The notes under the pieces are model-generated. The model saw only the letters and a program-made list of their open reading frames with translations, was not told the origin of the DNA and made no database searches. DNA of 11,698 nt from Planctomycetaceae bacterium. Its GTDB lineage: Bacteria > Planctomycetota > Planctomycetia > Planctomycetales > Planctomycetaceae. The position numbers were made by a program, and so were the translations under genes. Within the stretch, counting starts at the first letter, position 1, and each line of letters starts with the position of its first letter. Location: NCBI GenBank assembly GCA_027000105.1, contig JALTOP010000415.1, forward strand, positions 1 through 11,698, written 5' to 3'. Below are positions 1-6,460 of this stretch, in pieces.

Positions 1-79
1 GTTCCATGTGGTGGCCCACAACAGTATCAATCAGGGCAGACGCTCAAGACTTCATGTGGGAGAGAAACATGCTCACTAC

Positions 80-1627
80 CTATTTGTTGCGTTTCTTTCT
101 TGCATAATCAGGCCACTCGATTCTTTTTCCCTCGTAGCGTGGCCATTTCCATTCCGGCCAACTTGGAGATTCCTCGCGAACTTCAAGATAATACTGCTGG
201 AGCCTTTTCTTCATCGATGCGAATCGCTGCGGGTGTTCGCCGCTCACATCTCGGGATTCTGCAATATCGTCCTTCAGATTATACAACTCAAAGTCTTGCA
301 GGTTCGCTCTTTTATAGGCAACGATTTCTTCCCGGGTAATATCTACCCCCTTCAACGCAGGACCATCGAGAGTTGCCAGGATTTTCCAGTCTCCCTCCCG
401 GATGGCGACTTTCACTTTGGAGCTGGCCCGATAAAAATGCCAATACAGCGGACGGTTGCGCGAAATCGTTTTTCCTGCAAGAGCAGGCAGGAAACTGGTT
501 CCATCAAGTACCCGATCCCGGGGCGGTTCGATCCCGGCGATTTCACACAGCGTCGGAAGCAGATCGGTACCAATAATGGGGACATCGGACCGCGTCCCCG
601 CTTTGACTTTTCCTGGCCAACGGATTATGCCCGGTACGCGAATTCCACCATCATACACATGCCCTTTCTTCGCTCGAAGTGGCCCAGCTGAGCCATGCGG
701 ATGCCAACGTGTAATCGCAGGACCATTGTCGGAGGTAAACAGAACAAAGGTCGATTCCGTCAGCCCCATCTCATCCAGTTTTTTCAGGATGCTTCCCACT
801 GCCGCATCCATTTGGCTGATATTTCCATGATGAGCACGAAAACCGGGATCGGAGTGGTCGTCGTAGAGTTCTGTAAATTCAGGAGCGGACGCAATCGGTT
901 CGTGGGGTTCATTAAAACAGACAAAGGCAAAAAAAGGTGCAGCCGAATCGCGTTGTTTATCGAGCCACCTGATTGTTTCTTCGGCAACCAACTGGGCTGA
1001 GTATCCCTCGAGCGGGCCGACCGGAATTCCGTTGCGGACAAAATTGTACGGATTATGATGATTGGGAAGTGCATTGTTCTGGACCGAGAACCAATGTTTG
1101 AACCCGTGATCATCCGGCTGCGGCTGTCCCGGTAAATTGAACATGCCGTTGAGGTGCCATTTTCCGAAATGACCGGTCTCGTATCCCGTCTTTTGAAGAA
1201 GTGTGGCAATTGTAATTTCCGACTCCCGTACATGCATGGGGGACATGAAGGGGATCCAGTTATGCACGCCAACCCGCCAGGGCGTTCGCCCGGTCATCAA
1301 GCCGGTGCGGGAAGGCGAGCAATTCGGTGCCGCCGCATAACAATTTGTGAAAAGCATCCCCTGATTGGCCAGTCGATCCAGATTGGGACTTTTCACCACC
1401 GGGTTGCCATAACAGGCCAAGTCACCATATCCCAGATCATCAGCCAGCAGCACGACGATATTGGGGCGTTCCGTATTCCCGGCGACAGCCTCTGTTATTC
1501 CGGCACCGTTGGACAGGAGCAGCATCACGATAAACAGGTTCAGTCCAAATGATACGAATGATGCCCTCAAGGTGAGGACTGTATCTGTTTCCGCTTCCAG
1601 TTCGCTCGATATCATCAATGCCGACAT
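80..1627 (-). CDS. exported type I (formylglycine) sulfatase, arylsulfatase/GALNS-like
   Basis: This 515-residue protein hydrolyses sulfate esters, probably on sulfated polysaccharides or glycans, outside the cytoplasm. The S1 sulfatase core is plain: RPNIVVLLADDLGYGD at 54-69 holds the metal-binding Asp pair (63-64), and CSPSR at 103-107 is the sulfatase signature whose Cys103 is converted to formylglycine. GKWH at 155-158 supplies Lys156 and His158, NEPHEP at 239-244 gives another active-site His, and SDNG at 299-302 supplies the second metal-binding Asp-Asn, followed by a Lys near 320. A hydrophobic stretch at about 28-48 is a likely signal peptide, although the part before it is long and acidic. 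The start is set by GAGGAG five bases before the ATG at 1627. The frame stays open upstream to 1789, but that extension would run through an inverted repeat and has no such ribosome site. The substrate cannot be read from sequence. Maturation needs a formylglycine-generating enzyme, which is not in this window. Confidence 0.93.
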   Translation of the reverse strand: MSALMISSELEAETDTVLTLRASFVSFGLNLFIVMLLLSNGAGITEAVAGNTERPNIVVLLADDLGYGDLACYGNPVVKSPNLDRLANQGMLFTNCYAAAPNCSPSRTGLMTGRTPWRVGVHNWIPFMSPMHVRESEITIATLLQKTGYETGHFGKWHLNGMFNLPGQPQPDDHGFKHWFSVQNNALPNHHNPYNFVRNGIPVGPLEGYSAQLVAEETIRWLDKQRDSAAPFFAFVCFNEPHEPIASAPEFTELYDDHSDPGFRAHHGNISQMDAAVGSILKKLDEMGLTESTFVLFTSDNGPAITRWHPHGSAGPLRAKKGHVYDGGIRVPGIIRWPGKVKAGTRSDVPIIGTDLLPTLCEIAGIEPPRDRVLDGTSFLPALAGKTISRNRPLYWHFYRASSKVKVAIREGDWKILATLDGPALKGVDITREEIVAYKRANLQDFELYNLKDDIAESRDVSGEHPQRFASMKKRLQQYYLEVREESPSWPEWKWPRYEGKRIEWPDYARKKRNK

Positions 1628-1683
1628 ATTCACTCCTCGCAACGCCAAAAGTGAGAAAAACTTTGTTATTTCAAACACGCTCC

Positions 1684-1692
1684 ATTTTACCA
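1684..1692 (-). promoter_or_regulatory. candidate extended -10 promoter of the sulfatase gene
   Basis: On the minus strand the sequence reads TGGTAAAAT, a TGn extended -10 with a hexamer matching TATAAT at five of six positions. Transcription would start near 1677, about 50 bases before the ATG at 1627. No good -35 hexamer lies 17 bases upstream; that position is taken by the edge of the inverted repeat at 1704-1737. This is seen by eye only. Confidence 0.35.
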
Positions 1693-1703
1693 CCCACTCC
1701 AGG

Positions 1704-1737
1704 TTCCCGTTTCTGGTTTTAAGAACAGAAACGGGAA
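1704..1737. repeat. perfect 12-bp inverted repeat upstream of the sulfatase gene
   Basis: TTCCCGTTTCTG (1704-1715) and CAGAAACGGGAA (1726-1737) are exact reverse complements separated by 10 bases. No T-run follows on either strand, so it is unlikely to be an intrinsic terminator. It sits about 77-110 bases upstream of the sulfatase start and just upstream of the candidate extended -10, over the -27 to -60 region. That position suits an operator or activator site. An RNA hairpin is possible only if transcription starts further upstream than proposed. Confidence 0.7.
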
Positions 1738-1929
1738 ATAACGGCTGTTTCCGAAGTTCCCAGCACGTCTGGTCTGTTCTGGCTACCATAATCCAAATGA
1801 GATTTTCAAAAGTTTTCGCACCGTTTGTGTACTCTAACCGTCAGTAGTACGAATGACGAACCGTTCTCCGCTGCTTCGGCATCAAACACCGCTCCTGCTC
1901 TATCCCGTTCTTGTGCCGTACATTTCCGA

Positions 1930-1947
1930 GTATCGATACCACGTGGT
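1930..1947. promoter_or_regulatory. two overlapping perfect 10-bp palindromes, possible regulator site
   Basis: GTATCGATAC (1930-1939) and ACCACGTGGT (1938-1947) are each perfect palindromes and share two bases. They end one base before the putative -35 hexamer at 1949 of the TPR gene promoter, where an activator or repressor would typically bind. Single 10-bp palindromes are expected about once per kilobase by chance, so the adjacency and position are the only argument. Confidence 0.3.
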
Positions 1948-1948
1948 G

Positions 1949-1976
1949 TTGAGTCAAGTGAGTTCTCAGGTATGAT
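1949..1976 (+). promoter_or_regulatory. candidate sigma-70-type promoter for the TPR gene
   Basis: TTGAGT (1949-1954) is followed after 16 bases by TATGAT (1971-1976), which differs from TATAAT at one base. Transcription would begin near 1984 and give a leader of about 140 bases before the ATG at 2123. The -35 and its next two bases (TTGAGTCA) also occur in the candidate exbB promoter at 5371. Confidence 0.35.
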
Positions 1977-2067
1977 GGAGGCTTCGTCCAGGTGAGGCAG
2001 GGAATCGCAGGATCGTCTGAATTTTTCGATGCTTGCGGGTTCGGGGATATTCTCAACGACAGATTGA

Positions 2068-2076
2068 TGGTACAAT
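2068..2076 (+). promoter_or_regulatory. alternative extended -10 element for the TPR gene
   Basis: TGGTACAAT is a TGn extended -10 with a 5/6 hexamer. It would start transcription near 2083, about 40 bases before the ATG. The -35 region is poor (TTCTCA with 15-bp spacing at best). It has the same form as the sulfatase element TGGTAAAAT. It may be used instead of, or together with, the upstream promoter at 1949-1976. Confidence 0.3.
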
Positions 2077-2122
2077 TCAACCGTAATTCTATCGGGGAAG
2101 GTGTTCAACAGGTTTTTTGATT

Positions 2123-5100
2123 ATGAAACGCATCATTACGGGCAACAATTCTCTCCTGACCCTTTTGTTGCTTCTGCTCTGCTCGACCGGGGCAATCCTG
2201 GCTGCACCGGCAGATGACGATTATACGCTTGGATTGACACTGTACGGCCAGAAGCGTTGGGATTTGGCCATCGAAACATTTGAGGATTACCTTAAAAAAT
2301 ATCCCGAGCATAAAAATGTTCCTCTTGCCAGGGTTTACCTGGCCCAGGCTTATGTCAACAAGCAGGATTACAAACAGGCCCGGATTGTTTTGCGGGACTT
2401 TCTCAAAAAACATCCCCAAAGTAAAAACGTATCTCAGGCGATGTATCGGGTGGCTGAATGCAGTTACTTTTTGGAGGACTATCCCTCCGCGATCAGGGAA
2501 TTTCAGGCCTTTTTGAAAAAGTCTCCCAACGATCCGCTGACTGAATGGGTTTACCCCTACCTGGCCGATTCCTATCTTCGAACCAATGATGCGAAACAGG
2601 CAGAAACCGTTTTTCGTCTTTCACTGACGAAATTTCCCCAGGGCCGATTTGTGGAAGATAGTCGTTTCGGCTTGGCTCGTTCACTGGAACTGCTCAACCG
2701 TTCTCAGGAGGCAATCGCCGAATATCAGCAGTTGATCAAAAACCCGCAGGGGAAACGTATCGCAGAGGCGATGTTCAATCTGGGCATGCTCTATTTTCAG
2801 CAGAATGATTTCAGGAAAACAGCCGAGACTTTCACGCAACTTGTCGAAAAGTATCCAGAGAATACCCTCGTGCCATTGGCCCAGTTGAACGCGGGCTATG
2901 CTTACTTTTCTCTCAAACAGTGGGATTTGGCGAAACAGAACTTTCGGGCCGCTGCCATTCACGCCGATTATCGCGATACGGCAAGGTTCTGGCTCACTCA
3001 GGTTTATAAAAGCCAGGGAGATTATGCACAGGCGGAAAAAGTTCTGAAGAACCTCCAGCGCGGTCAACCGGAGGGAAATCTTCTACCTCGCATCTCGTTT
3101 CAGCTTGCTCTGTGCCAATTGCGACTTGGAAAATATGACGAAGCCGTTCAGGGCTTTCTGTCCTACCTGAAGCAATGGCCCCGGGAGGAATCCGTCGCCG
3201 CGGCTTACGTTCACGCGGTTGAAGCCTCTCTGTTGGCAGATCAAGCAGAGCAGGGCTGGTCACTGGCTGAACAAGCATTGAAAGCGGATCCTCCCCTTCC
3301 AAAACAGAATCAACGGGAAATTAAATTGCTTCAGGCTCGTTTGTTGGTCGACGAAAAGTTCGAGGGGGATGCCCTGCCGGAATCATTGAAAAGCTATCCG
3401 CAGCGACTCAACAGGGCTGACGCCATTCTGACGGAACTGCTGAAGAATTCTGATGGTAGTGATTCCGAAATTGTAAGCCAGCAATTGAGGTATCAAGCCG
3501 CTAAAACAAAAAAAGAACTGGGAGCAGCAGAAGAAGCGATTAAAATTCTCGCACCGATAACGACTCAAAAGCCGGAAGCGAAAATGCTTTCCATTCCCGA
3601 AGCGTGGCTTCTGCTTGCCACCTGTTTCTATCAGACCGGCAACTATCAAGCTGCCATCGATGCGAGTCGGAAATTTCTGGAAACCTCTCCCGCTGATTCC
3701 GTTGCCGTACAAGGCTTGATTGTCCAGTTGAATTCATTGATGGAATTGGGGCAGATCAAACAGGCGGAACCTGTCCTGGACTCCCTGCAGAAAAAAAATC
3801 TTCCTGCAGATCAACTGGCTCAACTGACATTTCAATTGGCAGATGCGGCCTACGCAAAGAAAGATTGGCCAGAAGCGGAAAAGCTGTATCGTCGGCTTTT
3901 GAGCATGAATCCGGCACCCGAGATGAAGATCAAAGGACTCTCGGCGCTTGGATGGACACAATTTGAAGCAGGCCAGTTTGACAACTCGGCAGAAACCTTC
4001 CGCTCGTTACGGGAACAGTTTCCCGATTCCAGACAGGCTTCCGCAGATGCCGGATATATGCGCGGCATGGCCAAGCTGAAAGCAGGGCAATTTGAACAGG
4101 CGGCGAACATTTTTCTGGAGACCGCGACAGCGTTTCGCTCCAACCCAGAAAAAAAACAGGGAGACGAAATCAACCTGATTGCCTACCGCAGCGCTCGCGA
4201 AGCCGCTCGTGCTTTTCGCAGGTTGAACAGGATAAAGCAGGCGGATGAAGCCTATCGAATCGCCTATGAAGAGCTGCGAAAACAGCCCGCATCGAAAAAG
4301 AAACATCTTGACAAACTTCTCGATGAATGGGCGCTGCTGCATTACGAGGCGGAACAATACGATCAGGCAGATCGGATTTTTGAACTCTTGGTTAAAGAAA
4401 CCCCCAAAAGTGACCGGGCCGATGATGCTCTGCTCTCTCTGGCGGAAAGTCAATACATTTCGGGGAAAATAGCGGAGGCCAGAAAATCGTTCGAACAACT
4501 GCTCAAGAACCCGCTGGCTGACGGGTACGTCAAACGAAGAGCGTTATATCAGCTGGTGATGATCAGTTCGGAACAGGATGACGGTAAAGCTCTGGAAAAC
4601 TACGCACTGCAGTATTTAAGAACAGCCGATTCCCGGAATGTGGATATTTCGGAACAGGGGGAAGTGGAATCGCAATTAGTACAATTCTATCTCGATTCGA
4701 ACCGGCTCGATCAGGCACATCAACATCTTGATCATTTGATGAAACAGGCGGAGGCGTTCCATGATAAAAAACAGCCGCCAGGCTGGCTGATGCGGAGCTA
4801 CGTCCTTGCTGCCGAGATTGCCCGTAGAGAAAAAAAATATGAACAGGCCAGAAACCTGCTTGAACTTGTACAGAAACGCTACCCCAAGGCTGAGGAACTG
4901 TCTCAGTTGGAAGTGATCGTCGGTCGTACCTATATTGCACAGGCCCGTTTTGATGATGCCCTGAAAATGTTCAGGCGAGTTCTGGATCGGGCAGGGAGCA
5001 GGAAGAATCTCGCAGCTGCCCAAAGTCAGTTTTATATCGCGGAAACGGCATTGATGCAGAAAGATTATTCCCAAGCGGTCAAGGAATATATCCGTATGGC

Positions 5101-5296
5101 TGTGCTATTTCCGGGATATCCCGATTTACAATCGGCAGCGATGTATCAGGCTGGTCAATGCGATGAAGTTCTCAAAAATGTGGAACAGGCCATTAAAAGC
5201 TACAAAGAGTTGGTTCGTCTGTTTCCGAACAGTAAGTTTGCAGGCAAGGCAAAAGAACGTATCGACCAACTAGAATCCATTGATCCTGGCAAATAG
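2123..5296 (+). CDS. large exported tetratricopeptide-repeat protein
   Basis: This 1057-residue protein is built almost entirely of TPR-like helix pairs. By eye I count about 26 units of 35-45 residues with the usual pattern (small residue at the first turn, G/D-Y-x-x-A in the second helix, Pro at the end), most regular at the N and C termini. The start is taken as ATG 2123, giving MKR, a long leucine-rich core and a likely signal peptidase site around AILAA-PAD. A TTG six bases earlier is possible but less apt. A weak ACAGG lies 10 bases before the ATG. The Cys in the hydrophobic core does not fit a lipobox. The fold resembles CpoB/YbgF and BamD-type periplasmic scaffolds, which bind partner proteins. 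The next gene is exbB, so an envelope scaffold for a proton-driven complex is a reasonable inference. No catalytic domain is visible. A 188-bp spacer with its own promoter-like sequence separates it from exbB. Confidence 0.9.
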   Translation: MKRIITGNNSLLTLLLLLLCSTGAILAAPADDDYTLGLTLYGQKRWDLAIETFEDYLKKYPEHKNVPLARVYLAQAYVNKQDYKQARIVLRDFLKKHPQSKNVSQAMYRVAECSYFLEDYPSAIREFQAFLKKSPNDPLTEWVYPYLADSYLRTNDAKQAETVFRLSLTKFPQGRFVEDSRFGLARSLELLNRSQEAIAEYQQLIKNPQGKRIAEAMFNLGMLYFQQNDFRKTAETFTQLVEKYPENTLVPLAQLNAGYAYFSLKQWDLAKQNFRAAAIHADYRDTARFWLTQVYKSQGDYAQAEKVLKNLQRGQPEGNLLPRISFQLALCQLRLGKYDEAVQGFLSYLKQWPREESVAAAYVHAVEASLLADQAEQGWSLAEQALKADPPLPKQNQREIKLLQARLLVDEKFEGDALPESLKSYPQRLNRADAILTELLKNSDGSDSEIVSQQLRYQAAKTKKELGAAEEAIKILAPITTQKPEAKMLSIPEAWLLLATCFYQTGNYQAAIDASRKFLETSPADSVAVQGLIVQLNSLMELGQIKQAEPVLDSLQKKNLPADQLAQLTFQLADAAYAKKDWPEAEKLYRRLLSMNPAPEMKIKGLSALGWTQFEAGQFDNSAETFRSLREQFPDSRQASADAGYMRGMAKLKAGQFEQAANIFLETATAFRSNPEKKQGDEINLIAYRSAREAARAFRRLNRIKQADEAYRIAYEELRKQPASKKKHLDKLLDEWALLHYEAEQYDQADRIFELLVKETPKSDRADDALLSLAESQYISGKIAEARKSFEQLLKNPLADGYVKRRALYQLVMISSEQDDGKALENYALQYLRTADSRNVDISEQGEVESQLVQFYLDSNRLDQAHQHLDHLMKQAEAFHDKKQPPGWLMRSYVLAAEIARREKKYEQARNLLELVQKRYPKAEELSQLEVIVGRTYIAQARFDDALKMFRRVLDRAGSRKNLAAAQSQFYIAETALMQKDYSQAVKEYIRMAVLFPGYPDLQSAAMYQAGQCDEVLKNVEQAIKSYKELVRLFPNSKFAGKAKERIDQLESIDPGK

Positions 5297-5306
5297 ATGG
5301 TTCGGT

Positions 5307-5340
5307 GAGGCAATCAGGGCAAGATGGGAGAAGTTGCCTC
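5307..5340. repeat. 7-bp inverted repeat just after the TPR gene
   Basis: GAGGCAA (5307-5313) pairs with TTGCCTC (5334-5340) across a 20-base loop, starting 11 bases after the TPR stop codon. There is no T-run after it, so it is a poor intrinsic terminator. It could act as a 3' stabilising hairpin or be chance. Confidence 0.3.
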
Positions 5341-5370
5341 TGCGTATATTGTCAGGAAGAGGAAGTACAA

Positions 5371-5399
5371 TTGAGTCAGCTGTCTCAAATGGCTATAAC
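5371..5399 (+). promoter_or_regulatory. candidate exbB promoter with an embedded palindrome
   Basis: TTGAGT (5371-5376), a 17-bp spacer and TATAAC (5394-5399) make a good sigma-70-like promoter. Transcription would begin near 5406, with a leader of about 80 bases before exbB. The first 18 bases, TTGAGTCAGCTGTCTCAA (5371-5388), form a palindrome with eight of nine pairs matched. It covers the -35 and most of the spacer, a position where a bound repressor would block polymerase. About one such palindrome per window is expected by chance; its location is what makes it notable. Confidence 0.45.
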
Positions 5400-5484
5400 G
5401 GTTCCAGCGGAGCCAGCTTTTGGGAAGCATTTTATTCTGGATTATTGCACGCATCGCTCCAAGCCCCTTCTGGATGTTTGACGA

Positions 5485-6354
5485 ATGACTCATCGATATT
5501 GTTTAGTTCTCGTGTTGGTTGTGACAGCTTCCTTGGGCATGTTTGTTTCCAGTCGGCTGATGGCTCAATCGGGAGATGCTCAGCCTGTTCCTGTGAAGCA
5601 GGCTGTTGATAGTCCGGTTTCGGAAGAAAATACCACCGGAGAAGTGGCGGAAACAGGATCTCGCAGGACTAAAAGAAGCGTGATTCCCACCACACCGACC
5701 GAAGCGATCGCGGCATTGAAATGGTGGGGAATCCCGTTTGGTATTGCAACATTTATCGCCATCTGGTTCAGTACCGAACGGCTTGTCGTTTTAAGGCGTG
5801 CCCGAGTGATTCCCAAGCCGTTTGTTGAACGTTTTTTGCATCACCTGCGGGAGGGAACGATTGACCCCGAGGAGGCCATTCAATTATGTGAAGACAACGG
5901 AAGCCCGGTAGCCCAGATTTTTGCTCACGGTGTTCGTAAATGGGGAAAGCCTTCGGTTGAGGTTGAGCAGGCGATCATTGATGGCGGTGAACGACAGGTG
6001 AGTGAACTGCGAAAACATTTACGCGTTGTCAACGGTGTGGCGACGGTCAGCCCGTTACTCGGTCTGCTGGGAACTGTTTGGGGGATGATTGAGGCATTCA
6101 ATGGTATCGCCGGTTCACAGGCGATGGGCAAACCGGAGGAATTGGCAGCCGGGATCGCGTTGGCTCTGCTCACTACAGCCGCCGGTTTGGTGATTGCGAT
6201 CCCCTCGCTGATTGTGTACATGTACCTTTCCGGGCGAGTCGATACACTCGTGATGGAGATGGATAAGCTCGCCCAGGAGGTGGTCTACTCTATCTCAGCT
6301 GAGGCCCTTCACGATCGCACTCGTGCTCAGGCTGGCAGCAAACAACGGGCTTGA
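5485..6354 (+). CDS. exbB: ExbB/TolQ/MotA-family proton channel subunit
   Basis: This 289-residue inner-membrane protein belongs to the stator family that uses proton flow to power envelope complexes (ExbB of Ton, TolQ of Tol-Pal). An N-terminal hydrophobic segment ending near MAQ-SGD (about 5-27) looks like a cleaved signal peptide, followed by a low-complexity periplasmic stretch to about 70. Transmembrane helices lie at about 78-96, 184-204 and 219-247. The family signatures are clear: SPLLGLLGTVWGMI at 189-202 and GIALALLTTAAGLVIAIPS at 223-241. The conserved channel threonines fall at T197 and T230/T231. The cytoplasmic loop at 100-180 contains the usual charged helix. The ATG at 5485 is the only practical start because an in-frame TGA lies two codons upstream; the ribosome site is weak. 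The expected partner ExbD/TolR does not follow. The downstream gene is a convergent sulfite reductase. The TPR gene upstream is the likely functional neighbour. Confidence 0.93.
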   Translation: MTHRYCLVLVLVVTASLGMFVSSRLMAQSGDAQPVPVKQAVDSPVSEENTTGEVAETGSRRTKRSVIPTTPTEAIAALKWWGIPFGIATFIAIWFSTERLVVLRRARVIPKPFVERFLHHLREGTIDPEEAIQLCEDNGSPVAQIFAHGVRKWGKPSVEVEQAIIDGGERQVSELRKHLRVVNGVATVSPLLGLLGTVWGMIEAFNGIAGSQAMGKPEELAAGIALALLTTAAGLVIAIPSLIVYMYLSGRVDTLVMEMDKLAQEVVYSISAEALHDRTRAQAGSKQRA

Positions 6355-6397
6355 GCCGCTTCCTCGCCAAGGGAACTGCGATAACCGTTTCCTGATA

Positions 6398-6441
6398 GGC
6401 GGAACGGCGGAACACCTGCCGGTATTCCGCCGATATTTTTT
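6398..6441 (+). terminator. intrinsic terminator after exbB, with a duplicated 5' arm
   Basis: GGCGGAA (6406-6412) pairs with TTCCGCC (6425-6431). An inner ACC/GGT pairing closes a four-base loop past one mismatch, and six Ts follow at 6436-6441. The 5' arm is duplicated in tandem as GGCGGAAC at 6398-6405 and 6406-6413, so either copy could pair with the 3' arm. It lies 44 bases after the exbB stop. The sulfite reductase gene ends at 6461 on the other strand. In that direction the same hairpin has no T-run. Confidence 0.7.
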
Positions 6442-6460
6442 CGTCCGTCTCGCAAATCGG

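Noticed and set aside
8..691. 227-codon plus-strand frame opposite the sulfatase
   Set aside because: It is antisense to conserved sulfatase sequence and shows no domain or ribosome site.
1628..1789. 54-residue N-terminal extension of the sulfatase frame
   Set aside because: It encodes no signal peptide in the right place, runs through a perfect inverted repeat, and the ATG at 1627 has a strong GAGGAG ribosome site.
1806..2108. 100-codon minus-strand open frame between the sulfatase and TPR genes
   Set aside because: TTG start without ribosome site, no family features, and it overlaps the likely TPR promoter region.
5280..5609. 109-codon plus-strand frame overlapping the end of the TPR gene and the start of exbB
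   Set aside because: It runs into exbB in another frame, has a Cys/Ser-rich unnatural composition at the end and covers the promoter-like sequence.
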